NCBI GenBank assembly: GCA_000697455.1
Contig: JNET01030070.1
Coordinates: forward strand, 1-16,317
DNA length: 16,317 nucleotides
Direction: 5' to 3'
Source: Basidiobolus heterosporus B8920
Lineage: Eukaryota > Basidiobolomycota > Basidiobolomycetes > Basidiobolales > Basidiobolaceae
A program made the translations under genes and the position numbers. This document shows, one piece after another, positions 1 through 9,186 of this stretch. Each line of letters begins with the position of its first letter. Position 1 is the stretch's first letter. The notes below the pieces were generated by a model. It was not told the DNA's origin, did not search any database, and saw nothing but the letters and a program-made list of their open reading frames with translations.

Positions 1-1403
1 AGGTCATAGTTGTACACGACTTGCCAGCCCTTGTAGGGATCGCACCATGAGTTGCCTTGGCTGTCACTGATCCAGGCACCGCGGCCACAATCAAGATACC
101 ATCTCTCATAGCTGGTAGAGATCACTCTGTGACCAGCTTTAACGACCTTCAAGGCATCAGCAGCACCGAGCCATACCTGAACAGCGACATCCTTTTGCAT
201 GGGGATTTTGTGACTGGTCAAGGCCTCTTGCCAGGTGATAGGGGTCTTCTTGTTCTCACGAACCCATCCATGGGACTTGAGGATGAACTGTTCGAGAAGG
301 GCGTCCAAGGTAGTGTTGTGTTTCTCAAGGTATTCAGGATAGCCTGGGGATGCCTCCCAGCACTTGAAGTTGACTTCATCACCACCGATGTGAACGAACT
401 CGTCATCGAACCACGTGGTGACTTCCTTGAGGAAGTTGCGAACAATGACATCAGTCTTGGGGTTGATGATGTTCAATTGTCCACTGGTTGGCTCAGCAGC
501 ATAGTCACTCCAGTTAGGCTGGTAGTTCATGCAAGAGACAATGTCGGGGAATGCAAGACCCCAGGTGTAAGCGTGGCCTGGAATATCGAATTCAGGTACC
601 ACACGGATACCACGGTCCTTGGCATAGCTGACAATCTCACGAACATCCTTTTCAGTATACACCCAGCTCTTGCTGTATGCACCCTTCTCAGCCAACTCTG
701 GATAGGTCTGGGTCTTGAGTGGGAAACTGTGCTGATCGATGATGTGCCAGTGAAGGACATTGAGCTTGTTGTAGGACATACCGTCCAAGGTACGCTTGAT
801 ATCAGCAATCTTGAGGAAATTACGGGATGAATCAATCATCACACCACGATGGGGGAATACTGGCTTATCAGAGATAGAGACTGGCGCTAATGAAATGCGG
901 AATTGGTCGACCTCTTCAGTCCACTTGACCAATTGTGAGAATGACTCAAGACCACGGAGTGCACCATACACGCTCTTGGCAGTGATGGTAGCCTGTCCAC
1001 CCTGAGCTGGAACATCAAGAGTGTACGATTCATCAGTGTCAAGGTTAAGCTTGGTGTTGCTGTCGCTGACCTGGATGTTGAGGCGGGTCAATGATGGATA
1101 TCTTCCCTGGGGTGCAAGAGCATGAGTAGGGACAGACGTGGTGGGAGTGGGGTAGACGGTCTTGTCAACTGTGTTGAGGAGGGCACTGAACTCACCCTTG
1201 GTGAAGATCAATTCTCTGTAACGACGGACAGCTCTCTGAAGGATATCGCTACCAGCAGCAGCCTTGATGGAAACGTCAAGGTTGTTGCTATTCAAGCTGA
1301 GAATGTTGTTACCAACATCCATCTTCTCAGGCAAGGGCCAGACCCAGGCCATGGATGAGGCAGCCAAAAGAGAGATAGTAGTAAGAAGCTTGATTGCAAC
1401 CAT
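1..1403 (-). CDS. Secreted beta-N-acetylhexosaminidase (GH20), 3' end outside window
   Basis: The enzyme removes terminal beta-linked N-acetylglucosamine from chitin oligomers and glycans, outside the cell or in the wall. The ATG at 1403 opens an uninterrupted frame of 467 codons that leaves the window at base 1, so the C-terminus is missing and no intron is seen. Residues 1 to about 19 (MVAIKLLTTISLLAASSMA) form a signal peptide. An N-terminal GH20b-like region follows (about 20-180), then the catalytic barrel, which begins near H185-R186-G187 (HRGVMIDSSRNF). The hallmark HIGGDEVNFKCW carries the catalytic pair D342-E343. LHWHIIDQHSFP and, near the truncated end, a Trp-rich stretch ending WCDPYKGWQVVYDY also match fungal GH20 enzymes. 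The cut falls just before the end of a typical 500-600 residue protein. It is head-to-head with a chitin deacetylase, which suggests a role in chitin turnover. The family call is very secure; the physiological role (nutrition or wall remodelling) is inference. Confidence 0.96.
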   Translation of the reverse strand, partial: MVAIKLLTTISLLAASSMAWVWPLPEKMDVGNNILSLNSNNLDVSIKAAAGSDILQRAVRRYRELIFTKGEFSALLNTVDKTVYPTPTTSVPTHALAPQGRYPSLTRLNIQVSDSNTKLNLDTDESYTLDVPAQGGQATITAKSVYGALRGLESFSQLVKWTEEVDQFRISLAPVSISDKPVFPHRGVMIDSSRNFLKIADIKRTLDGMSYNKLNVLHWHIIDQHSFPLKTQTYPELAEKGAYSKSWVYTEKDVREIVSYAKDRGIRVVPEFDIPGHAYTWGLAFPDIVSCMNYQPNWSDYAAEPTSGQLNIINPKTDVIVRNFLKEVTTWFDDEFVHIGGDEVNFKCWEASPGYPEYLEKHNTTLDALLEQFILKSHGWVRENKKTPITWQEALTSHKIPMQKDVAVQVWLGAADALKVVKAGHRVISTSYERWYLDCGRGAWISDSQGNSWCDPYKGWQVVYNYD

Positions 1404-1463
1404 GACTTTATCCGGAAGTCGATGTAAAAAAGATAATGATTAATTGCTTGATGCGACCGTCAG

Positions 1464-1473
1464 TTATATAATG
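1464..1473 (-). promoter_or_regulatory. TATA-like element of the hexosaminidase gene
   Basis: On the minus strand the sequence reads ATTATATAAC, about 60-70 bases upstream of the ATG at 1403. This is a plausible TATA position for a fungal gene with a short leader. The call rests on sequence and spacing only. Confidence 0.4.
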
Positions 1474-2055
1474 GTTGGAGCATTTGTGTTACAGGCACAG
1501 AATTGTATACTCTTAAAATTGAGCTCAATTATGATTTACTCTTTAACTTGCTTTTACATTGGTAACTTTTGGCCACCCGAGATACATAGGATGTCCAGTG
1601 ACACCCAGATTTGGAAATTACCTACTAGATTGAATCCCAGGTATGCATTCTGAAAGGTTGTATTTTTGGCAATATGTGGTGATATTTACGGTGGCACATA
1701 TATGGGACAGACAGTCATCATTTGACAACGCTCGGAGTTGAAAATGATTGCTAATTTGACCTATTTCGAGCTATCTCGTTGAACTATGTCACCTACTAAG
1801 AAGGAGATATTAAATCCATATCTTTGTTGTTTATCCGTTGAACAAGACTTGATACCGCTCTTGTCCTCCATATGTGCTACTTTGTTATACATTTGGTATA
1901 TCAGTTGTATTGTATATATCTTTGACATCACCCTCTACCAATGTATTGATCTACTAAAATTAGCTGGACATAATGCAGAGTTTAGGAGATTTTCTAACAT
2001 TTATCTGGGCATTTTCATAATGGGCGGGATGCAGCGGAGTCTTTATCTCCATCGA

Positions 2056-2063
2056 TATAAATA
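2056..2063 (+). promoter_or_regulatory. TATA box of the chitin deacetylase gene
   Basis: TATAAATA lies 52 bases upstream of the ATG at 2115, a good consensus TATA box at a suitable distance for a short-leader transcript. Confidence 0.5.
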
Positions 2064-2114
2064 ATTCCTCAGGATCTGTGTTACCTTAGGGTTAGCTTCA
2101 CCTGCTTCTTTTTG

Positions 2115-3054
2115 ATGTTCTTCTCTAGTCGGTACCTCTTTTGTGTTAGCTTCTTTGCTAGCTTTGTATTGGCCCAGGATATTGGGGGCAGTATTCTGAC
2201 AAAATGTACTACACCTGGGCAATTTGCATTGACTTTTGATGATGGTATTTGATTCCATAGTCCTACCGTTCACATCATTCCTTAACTAAACCCATTTAGG
2301 ACCAGGCCCTTCAACAGGGAAATTGCTGGAGATTCTCAAAAAGAAGAAAGTTAAAGCCACCTTCTTCTCACTGGGGGTACAGGCTAGGGATGTGAACTTG
2401 GGGAAGTACCTGAAGATCGCTCTTAATGATGGCCACCAGATTGCCTCTCATACAGATCGACATCTTTCCTTAAATACCCTAACCCCTACCGAGATAAAGG
2501 AGGAACTGCGGACGGCAGAGAACTCTATACTACAGGCATCTGGTGTGGCTCCCACTTATATGAGGCCCCCGTACGGTGATTGTAACTCAAGTTGTCAGGA
2601 AGTATTAGAATCCATTGGATACCATATTGTTGCATGGAACGTTGATTCCAATGACTGGCAGTATGTCACTACTCCTGAGAACCACAACTCCTTAGTGGCT
2701 AACATGGTGACAAAACTGGAACCCTCCAACTCACAGGTTGATAGCTTCATTTCTTTGCAGCACGACATTCACGAATTCAGCATTGAGAGAACTTCCAAGA
2801 TTATTGACCTCATCCGAGAGAAAGGTTACCGGTTCACTACGGTCGCCGAATGCTTAGGAAATCAATGGCCGATGTACAGAAATGCCTCGATCATGGAAAC
2901 CGCTGAGGCAACACCAGCCACTGTCAATGTTGTTGCTGCCCAAACTAATACCCTCAATTCCACACCATCCAATCACCTGGCAAGCGAGAGCATCAATATT
3001 CAGGTGTACCCTTATATGTTCTGCCTGGTGCTCTTATCCATTCTCTATCAGTAA
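2115..3054 (+). CDS. Secreted chitin deacetylase (NodB / CE4), probably GPI-anchored
   Basis: The enzyme hydrolyses N-acetyl groups of chitin to give chitosan at the cell wall. It has two exons, 2115-2244 and 2300-3054. The 55-nt intron (GTATTT..TTTAG, branch-like TTAACTAAA) splits the Gly codon of the catalytic TFDDGP motif, and the joined protein is 294 residues. Residues 1 to about 20 (MFFSSRYLFCVSFFASFVLA) are a clear signal peptide, which fixes the start. The CE4 motifs are all present: TFDDG (D42, D43), SHTDRH (H94, H98, metal ligands), RPPYG (132-136), DSNDW, and SLQHDIH near the end of the domain. A Ser/Thr/Asn-rich stretch and a final hydrophobic segment (YPYMFCLVLLSILYQ) look like a GPI-anchor signal. 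There is no chitin-binding module. It is divergent from the GH20 gene and converges on the carrier gene. CE4 identity is secure; chitin as substrate is inferred from family and host. Confidence 0.94.
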
Positions 3055-3111
3055 CACCAATAATACCACTCTCAATACCTACCCTACTCCTGCCCTGTCA
3101 CTAAAATATTA

Positions 3112-3117
3112 AATAAA
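3112..3117 (+). terminator. Polyadenylation signal of chitin deacetylase gene
   Basis: AATAAA occurs 58 bases after the TAA stop of the chitin deacetylase, in an A/T-rich stretch. This is a usual place for a fungal 3' end signal. Confidence 0.5.
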
Positions 3118-3150
3118 TAGATGGGTGATGTGCTCAGAAGTATCAATGAT

Positions 3151-3178
3151 ACAGACGACCAGTGACAGACGACCAGTA
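3151..3178. repeat. 14-bp tandem duplication
   Basis: Two adjacent copies of ACAGACGACCAGT(G/A) differ only at the last base. This looks like a simple replication-slippage duplication in a 3' noncoding region. Confidence 0.8.
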
Positions 3179-3357
3179 CTGAATGTGTTTGTGTATTTTC
3201 CTATCCATTTTCTTTGCATATCCCTTGGCCTTGTATTAACCTATCTATAAGTACTAAATGCTCGATAATGGGGCACGGGATATGGTATGGTGTTATGAAG
3301 ATGAGTGTACAAAAATGAATGAAATATGATTGAGGTTAACAATTCGGATGCTACACA

Positions 3358-4805
3358 CTAGAGTGATGTTTTCACCGGTAGAACCCCTTCCTTGGAATCT
3401 TTGTACGAGAAGATCGCACGACGCAAGATCCCTACAAAGCAGAAGGAGAGTGCAAAGTGAGGCCCGATACGTAGGAAATGCGATACGAAACCTTTGTACA
3501 ATGCTCCATAGCCCTCTGATGAAGTGACCTTTTTAAAAGCATCCAATCCGTTGGCGTACAGAAGGCCAGATCCGTCTTTGGATGTGGGTTGGTTGTAGAG
3601 ACGGGTCTATATTGGAAGAGATGATGGATGCGTCCAGTTAGTGGGACATTCCAAATCAAATGGATGGTTTTCAAGGAAAACTTACACGTAAGGTATCAAT
3701 AGGATTCATGCACAAGACGGACCAGAATGCACTATAAAATCCACACACAATATCTACCCATGGACTGTCACCAAATCCTTTTCGTAACATGAATTCTTTA
3801 CTCAAAGAGTAGGTGCTCATGTTTGCTCCGCTGCCAACTAGTGAGCGGGCCATGGACATCATGGAACCCCTATAAAGACCAAAAAATCCATCCCGTTTTA
3901 TGACACTCACCAAAGCATCATTGAGGCCTGAGTAACTACGTGCCTCAACATTATGTTTTGGAATAAGTTAGACTCTCATATACGTCAATTCCAAGCCGCG
4001 GTAACTTACCCGTGTTGGTAGCCAACATGCGCAGTGCCAGTAATTTTCACTGCTGACTGTAATCTAATGTGCAAACTAGTTAGCCCACGCTCAATCTGAT
4101 ATGAAGCCAGAACTATTACCTCGTTTTAGCTAACTCAAATGGGTTACAACTAACTGCACCCATTGCACCGCATACACTTCCAACTACAACGCGCTTCCAG
4201 GTTGGAGCGGTAACTCCAGAATTGGGATCATGTACAGAGTTTAGCAATGGATCAAACATCCCCTGCAAACCAATGAAATATATAAGAAATTACTCCCAAC
4301 CAAACGTTGATTAGCCTACAAAACTCACGATACGAAAGATATTCTTAGAGCCTTCTCTGTATACGGCCGGAGTGATACCTTTATACAACGCCTGGAAGCC
4401 TGTAGAGTGAAGCATTTAGGGTTACTTCATTGCAGTGGCTGGAAAAGAAGTTCGGTGTACTTTGCCTTCATTGCTCCAAATCTTCCACATGCAGTCGAAG
4501 CTATTCTTGTATATCTGTTAAACTGAAAAGTTAACTTTGTATAGATAAAAGAAGGTCTCAACAGAAAAACTTCTACTCTTTGCCCAGCGACCCCTTCACC
4601 TTGCAGCTGCATTCTTACTTTGGCTAAATACAGTGGATATTAGTTTTCTTTCGAAAGTACAATTATAGCACAACAGCCACTTACCAACATCAAATGGGTT
4701 GGTGAGAAACACAGCAACCGCCGGGGAAATGGCAGAGATAGTAGCACTCTCAATCAACGAGAGTTGCCTTTGAGGACCTTCTCTTTTGGCTCTATTATCA
4801 CACAT
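3358..4805 (-). CDS. Mitochondrial carrier, Oac1 / SLC25A34-35-like
   Basis: This is an inner-membrane carrier of the three-repeat type; the yeast relative Oac1 moves oxaloacetate, sulfate and related anions. Eight exons on the minus strand: 4805-4685, 4623-4577, 4514-4466, 4399-4329, 4262-4120, 4063-4010, 3935-3686, 3606-3358, giving 327 residues. The introns are 54-79 nt. Each repeat carries the carrier signature: NPFDVAKVRMQLQGEG (repeat 1), NPFELAKTRLQS (repeat 2) and NPIDTLRTRLYNQP (repeat 3). The TRLYNQP form and the later FLRIGPHFALS stretch are typical of the Oac1/SLC25A34/35 branch. EGFQALYKG, DGFFGLYRG and EGYGALYKG close the repeats. The third intron (4465-4400) must begin with GC rather than GT to keep this frame and spacing. 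The start at 4805 is the first ATG and gives a short matrix N-terminus, normal for carriers. The exact substrate is not established by sequence. Confidence 0.93.
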
Positions 4806-5393
4806 AGGTCGTAGAAGTTGAAACTAATTAGAGTGTAAAGATTAGAAAAAGGAAGCACTCCACTTTGATCGAGGAAGCAATTAAGATATTCATGGGAGAA
4901 ATCGGTTTCTTAATGTAATATTACTGGGATTTAGTCAAACTGAACTTGATGGCTTTCCAAATCGGAACTTCCTCATTAACATGTGAGGGATAGATTACGA
5001 TATTTAAAAGAGATATTGATGGTTCTCCACATTCTGATCTCTATATTTTCCGAAAACCTCCGAGCCCTTACACTCGTTGATATTTTGTCTCCGTGTCTCG
5101 GCGCTAACACAAATCTGGTAATTCAGTCTCAGGCTAGCAAATTTTACATTTTGGAGATATGGTAGAGGTTTCGCATTCGGCACATGGCCATCATAAAATT
5201 TACACACCATTGTCGTAGCCGCGGTCGTTCTTTCTATGGCCCATACTCGTACATATGCAATCATCTAAACAGTCACCAGTTTGTATTCATTTAGCTAAAC
5301 ATGAAAGGCCTGTTTACTGAGATAAATAATCATCGGAATTAGTCAATCTCGATAAATATCAAGCCACTATTCAGCTCAAATAATCCCCAACCT
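4806..5393. other. Divergent upstream region between carrier and IMPase genes
   Basis: This 588-base spacer lies between two divergent start codons and presumably holds both promoters. It is AT-rich. The two overlapping short open frames at 4983-5165 and 5004-5264 match nothing I know and lack splice or domain support. No RNA gene, repeat or mobile element was seen. Confidence 0.5.
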
Positions 5394-6669
5394 ATGAGTG
5401 TGAGTTTGGAAACCAACTCAGTTCTGTCTATCGAGATGAGTCAGTCTGTTAGAGCCAGCGAAGAATTACACACTTACTTAGAATATGCAGTGTTGGTAGC
5501 TCAAGAGGCAGGCGCCATCATCAAAGATGTATTTTATAGCAAAAGTACTAGTCTTCACATCAAAGACGAAAACCCTACTGATTTAGTCACGGCAACTGAC
5601 CAATTGGTTGAGAAATTGGTATTTGGGAAACTCAAGGAAAAATACCCACAACACAAGTAATGCTACGCCGTGTTTAACGTTTTCTACTTCACAACGTTAA
5701 ACAAGAGTTTCTTACTTAGGTTCGTTGGAGAGGAGACTACCGCAAGTGGTGAGGCTTGGAAACTTACTGACGAACCTACTTGGATCGTCGATCCTATTGG
5801 TAAATAACGTTTTTCTCTTTGTGCTGTCTTCTGTGGATTAATCCTTCTTGAAAACCATCTAGACGGAACAACCAATTTTGTTCATGGGTAATTGAAGTTT
5901 GTTCGGTTTTGGTTACTTTGTTTAAAATCGGCTAACACTCTATCAGCTTCCCTTTTGTTGCAGTGAGCATTGGTTTGGCTATCAATAAAAAGCCAGTTGT
6001 AGGTGTGGTATACAATCCCATCCTCGATGAAGTAAGTACAAAGCAATAGATCGTATGATTCCAGACTGGTATTAAAATGTATCAAAGCTTTATACAGGAG
6101 AAAAGGGATCCGGTGCTTTTCTCAATGGTGCTACGCTGCCACTGACTCATCCCAACCCACCACCACTCCCGGATCTCGCCCACTGCCTTTTTGTCACAGA
6201 GTACGGAGCTGATCGACATCCCTCAGTGATTAATTCCAAGGTTGCCTCCATTCATCGTATGGCTTCTGAGAATAGCAGCACTTCACCTGGCGGCCATGTT
6301 CGTGGAATCCGATCCACCGGCTCAGCCGCACTTAATCTATGTATGCTGGCCAGGGGGAGCTCCGATGTTTATTGGGAAATTGGTGTTCACGTATGGGACA
6401 TTGCAGCAGCTATGGTGGTCTTACAAGAATCGGGAGGGTTGGTTGTTGATGGGACTGGCAGGTGGAGCGCAGACGCCAAACCCAGGGAGGAATGGGCCCA
6501 AGAAATCCGTAACAAAGATATCAACATACTTGGCAGGAAGGTTTTGGGCATTAGGGCAGCCGGTGATTCGGCCGATGGAACCTCGAGCCTAGAAACCTCT
6601 TATCGCATTTTGGAGCAGGCTTTAGCATTATTCGAGGATATCCAAGTTGACCACGATGGAAGTCTTTAG
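5394..6669 (+). CDS. Inositol monophosphatase (IMPase)
   Basis: The enzyme dephosphorylates myo-inositol monophosphates to free inositol, feeding phosphoinositide synthesis; it is a cytosolic Mg-dependent, typically Li-sensitive family. Five exons: 5394-5656, 5720-5799, 5863-5887, 5947-6031 and 6088-6669, giving 344 residues with GT-AG introns of 56-63 nt. The metal-site motifs are intact: GEET (G91-T94, matching the GEES of animal IMPase), [15 protein letters not shown] (D112, I114, D115) assembled across three exons, and [10 protein letters not shown] with D255. [16 protein letters not shown] and [13 protein letters not shown] also follow the animal IMPase core closely. It is longer than the usual 270-300 residues, with about 30 extra N-terminal residues and a C-terminal tail. 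An in-frame ATG at 5436 is an alternative start. Exon 3 is a 25-nt microexon. Paralogous activities in this superfamily (for example histidinol-phosphate phosphatase) are less likely given the strong similarity. Confidence 0.95.
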
Positions 6670-6678
6670 ATTTTCTTA

Positions 6679-6684
6679 ATAAAA
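6679..6684 (+). terminator. Polyadenylation signal of IMPase gene
   Basis: AATAAA sits 9 bases after the IMPase stop codon, followed by an A-run. It is close to the stop, but such positions occur in compact fungal genes. Confidence 0.4.
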
Positions 6685-6988
6685 ATTCAGCATCTCAGCT
6701 TTTTACAATCATAGTCATACAAGTCGGACATTTAGCATACATCCATGCAAGTAGATAATCACCGGAAGGATTTGTGGTTGTCTCCGGGCATCTCTTCTGG
6801 ATTTATCCTCCGAAATCTATTACAACAGCGTGGGCCTTTGTTCAGGGGCGTGGATGACGATGTGAGAGTATCTCCACGAGTGCAATTGGGGTGGATGGCG
6901 TGAATTGCGTGAATTGATGGCCTCTCGAAGCTTACTGTAGAATGGCAAACATTGAGACATAATATGGCTTACATGCATCCGTACAGCA

Positions 6989-6996
6989 TATATATA
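6989..6996 (+). promoter_or_regulatory. TATA-like element of the PX-PB1 gene
   Basis: TATATATA lies upstream of the ATG at 7112. It would place transcription start near 7020 and make the earlier in-frame ATG at 7010 unlikely to be used. Supported by sequence and spacing only. Confidence 0.35.
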
Positions 6997-7111
6997 GATA
7001 GCAGCACCCTTGGATATCGACATTTACTTGTACAAGCTCTTTTGTATTCATAGTTCAAGCGGACCTGCTGGTTTTCAATACACTTGTTTCAATAACCTCA
7101 GTGCTTTAATC

Positions 7112-9013
7112 ATGGCAGTGGTTAGTATCACATCACCCATCATCCGGCATGCTCCACTGCTGGCTAGTGCTCAGATCACAGGAATAGACATCCGCAGGGA
7201 GGCTTGCTGGTTTGTCATAACTGTCGTGCCATTTCCAGAAGAGAAAGGGGACTATCACCAGCTCAATGGATCATACAAGATATTTAGAAGATTTGAGCAC
7301 TTTCAGTATTTTGCTAATTACATCCAAGTGGAATGCAACAGTTCCAATTGTCAAGTACCAAAATTGAAGACTCGAAAGCGACTGTTGTTCTCTAAAGTTC
7401 TCTATGCAGAGCGTAGAAAAGAGGATCTGAACGTATTCTTGATGAAGGTCTTTCAATTACCCTTGAAAGTGAAGTCATCTCTTTGCTTCGCCGAGTTCTT
7501 GGGGATATGGAAGGGGGATTTAAAGGAGAATGGTTTAGATGAAACCTCGTTTACTCGTCAGATCGATTATCTTGGCAGAGAACTAAGCCCTGAAGCCAAA
7601 AAACTCACTGCCGCCACAATGGTCCAGAGGGGCCGGAACTTCGATTCATTCAATCAACGTCCTCATGTAAGAAATCATCCACACAAACAACGACATCAAG
7701 AATGGAAGAAATCGAACGTATTGCCTTCGGAACAACTCAGGAAAGGCTCAACGGAGGAAGTGATGCGTTCAGACGCAGCCGTTCAACGGGCCAAAACATG
7801 TCTGGCAAATAGTTTACAAAGTCATTACACTACGTCCACTCCGTGGAATAATTTGAAGAAAACTCCATCCCTCAAGGTAGCTCCATGGAATATACGCCAC
7901 CTCACGCCTAAAGAGATGCTTGCCTTGGAGGACAAACGGCAGTCGCTTGTTCGATCGCATACATATACTCTGGGTGTGAAAAGAAGTATGCACTTTGTAT
8001 CCCCTTTTATCCGCGCCAAAGTGATCCTAAATGCTGAGCATATAATCAACTTTCTTGTACCGCGGAATATACAACTTGACGAATTAAGGCAACGTGTTTT
8101 CTGTAAGTTCAACAACAGTGGGGTCACTGAGTACGATCGGGAAGAGACGATTGTCCTTTGCTACAAACGGGATAATAAAGTCGTCATAGTAGCCACCAAT
8201 GAAGATCTTCGTAAAATTATAGTCGATACCACTGATAAATTCACCTTTTATTTGCCATCAAACAGCCTGTTAGAAGAGTTCTTCTGGATGAGAGAGGTGA
8301 TTGAAATTCAAGAGTCTTTATTGAAAAAAAAACCCAGTACTCGACATCCAAAGCAATCCGCTAGTGAACCCGAGAAAGCTTCTCAAAACAGAAAATCTCG
8401 TGAGCTACAGAGAGCCTCCAGTCGACGTCAAACCGCCTTAGTCTCTCTTCAAAGGCAAAATACTTTAGCTAATTTTAGAAAAAGCGGACTAACTTCATCA
8501 GCCCCTGACAATCCAAATAGAAACTCGTTTGCAGTGAAAACAAGAAGCTCTACTGGAAGTTACAGAGCTCGCAGAGTCCGACACTCTGATAGGCAATACA
8601 GAACGAGAAGCAAGAATAGAAGCAGTCCTATTGAACCGGCCGCGTTACTTGAAGAGCCAGTTGAACTCCCAACAGACCAAATTTATGAAATCGTATTAGA
8701 CTCAAAGGATCCACCACATTTCAATATTCGTCCCGACATTAAATACGATCATCTACGTCAACTAGTAGTCAAAAAGCCTCACATTCCAAGGGACTCTTTG
8801 AAAATCTCCGAAGTAGATCTTTTTGCGAATCATTTGACCTATAGAACTAGCGAACATGAGCTTGTTCATCTAGCAAGCAGAGAAGAGTTATCCATACTAT
8901 TTGCTACTTTATCACCATCAAAAAACTTAGAGAAGCTGCCGGTTACAAAACAAACACTGTATCTCCTTCCGCAAAAGCTATTTACTCTACTCAAACAGGA
9001 TTCAGGAATGTAA
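7112..9013 (+). CDS. PX domain protein with two PB1-like domains (scaffold, Bem1-like part layout)
   Basis: This is an intronless 633-residue protein. Residues about 18-131 form a PX (phosphoinositide-binding) domain: the R59-R60-F with EHFQYF that follows matches the R(Y/F)xxF lipid-binding motif, P83-K84 sits where the PX proline-rich turn is expected, and RRKEDLNVFL (101-110) is the usual C-terminal Arg-Leu-FL helix. Residues about 302-382 look like a PB1 domain, with a VP..I.LDELRQRV beta/alpha pattern and YKRDNKVVIVATNEDLRKII as a weakened acidic OPCA motif. A second PB1-like unit spans about 523-619 (YEIVLDSKD, then HLRQLV and LASREELSILF). The linker (about 400-515) is basic and Ser/Arg-rich, so likely disordered. 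Bem1/Scd2 polarity scaffolds combine PX and PB1, but no SH3 domain is seen here. I chose 7112 over 7010 because MAVVSIT begins the domain-like sequence and the extra 34 residues would overlap the promoter. The PX call is firm and the PB1 calls are moderate. A role in membrane-anchored signalling or polarity is inference. Confidence 0.85.
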   Translation: MAVVSITSPIIRHAPLLASAQITGIDIRREACWFVITVVPFPEEKGDYHQLNGSYKIFRRFEHFQYFANYIQVECNSSNCQVPKLKTRKRLLFSKVLYAERRKEDLNVFLMKVFQLPLKVKSSLCFAEFLGIWKGDLKENGLDETSFTRQIDYLGRELSPEAKKLTAATMVQRGRNFDSFNQRPHVRNHPHKQRHQEWKKSNVLPSEQLRKGSTEEVMRSDAAVQRAKTCLANSLQSHYTTSTPWNNLKKTPSLKVAPWNIRHLTPKEMLALEDKRQSLVRSHTYTLGVKRSMHFVSPFIRAKVILNAEHIINFLVPRNIQLDELRQRVFCKFNNSGVTEYDREETIVLCYKRDNKVVIVATNEDLRKIIVDTTDKFTFYLPSNSLLEEFFWMREVIEIQESLLKKKPSTRHPKQSASEPEKASQNRKSRELQRASSRRQTALVSLQRQNTLANFRKSGLTSSAPDNPNRNSFAVKTRSSTGSYRARRVRHSDRQYRTRSKNRSSPIEPAALLEEPVELPTDQIYEIVLDSKDPPHFNIRPDIKYDHLRQLVVKKPHIPRDSLKISEVDLFANHLTYRTSEHELVHLASREELSILFATLSPSKNLEKLPVTKQTLYLLPQKLFTLLKQDSGM

Positions 9014-9138
9014 AGTGCTAAACAATACCCGACTTGTTTATGTATATATTCCCGCCCCTCTAATATCGCCCTTCCTTGCTGCAACCAAATACACCTAAAC
9101 CGTCCAGTACAACTACTGATATCCTCAATACATTGCTT

Positions 9139-9144
9139 AATAAA
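9139..9144 (+). terminator. Candidate polyadenylation signal of PX-PB1 gene
   Basis: AATAAA occurs 126 bases after the stop codon at 9013, in the convergent spacer. Confidence 0.35.
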
Positions 9145-9180
9145 CTAACGAAGATTACGGGACAAAGTTCAGTTAATAAT

Positions 9181-9186
9181 TTTATT
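9181..9186 (-). terminator. Candidate polyadenylation signal of the REC-PDE gene
   Basis: AATAAA on the minus strand lies about 220 bases beyond the REC-PDE stop at 9407. It is the nearest consensus signal; a less canonical closer site is possible. Confidence 0.3.

Larger units (their letters stand above)
1404..2114. other. Shared upstream region of a divergent chitin-gene pair
   Basis: These 711 bases separate two ATGs that face away from each other, hexosaminidase on the left and chitin deacetylase on the right. The region is AT-rich with TATA-like motifs near both ends. It contains short open frames (for example 1786-2064) with no recognisable domain, biased to Ile/Leu/Tyr as expected of AT-rich noncoding DNA. 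I see no RNA gene or mobile element. The layout would allow a shared regulator to control both genes, but no specific operator can be named. Confidence 0.55.
3055..3357. other. Convergent 3' intergenic region
   Basis: This 303-base spacer lies between the stop codons of the deacetylase (plus) and the carrier (minus). It holds the AATAAA at 3112 and a 14-bp tandem duplication at 3151-3178. I see nothing else that looks like a gene or RNA. Confidence 0.6.
6670..7111. other. Spacer with promoter of the PX-PB1 gene
   Basis: This 442-base region lies between two tandem plus-strand genes. It contains the IMPase poly(A) signal and a TATATATA run at 6989-6996, about 115 bases before the ATG chosen for the next gene. 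A short G-rich stretch near 6840-6930 shows no gene. Confidence 0.5.

Noticed and set aside
57-830. A 257-codon plus-strand open frame.
   Set aside because: It is the antisense shadow of the GH20 hexosaminidase, whose catalytic motif lies on the other strand.
1786-2064. A 92-codon hydrophobic open frame in the divergent promoter region.
   Set aside because: Composition is that expected of AT-rich DNA, no family match, and it overlaps the TATA box of the deacetylase gene.
5004-5264. An 86-codon minus-strand open frame upstream of the carrier gene.
   Set aside because: No recognisable domain or signal, located in a divergent promoter region, and overlapped by another short frame. Not enough to call a gene.
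7010-7111. Upstream in-frame ATG extending the PX protein by 34 residues.
   Set aside because: The extension overlaps the likely core promoter region just after the TATA run at 6989 and has no similarity to PX proteins. The ATG at 7112 is the better start.
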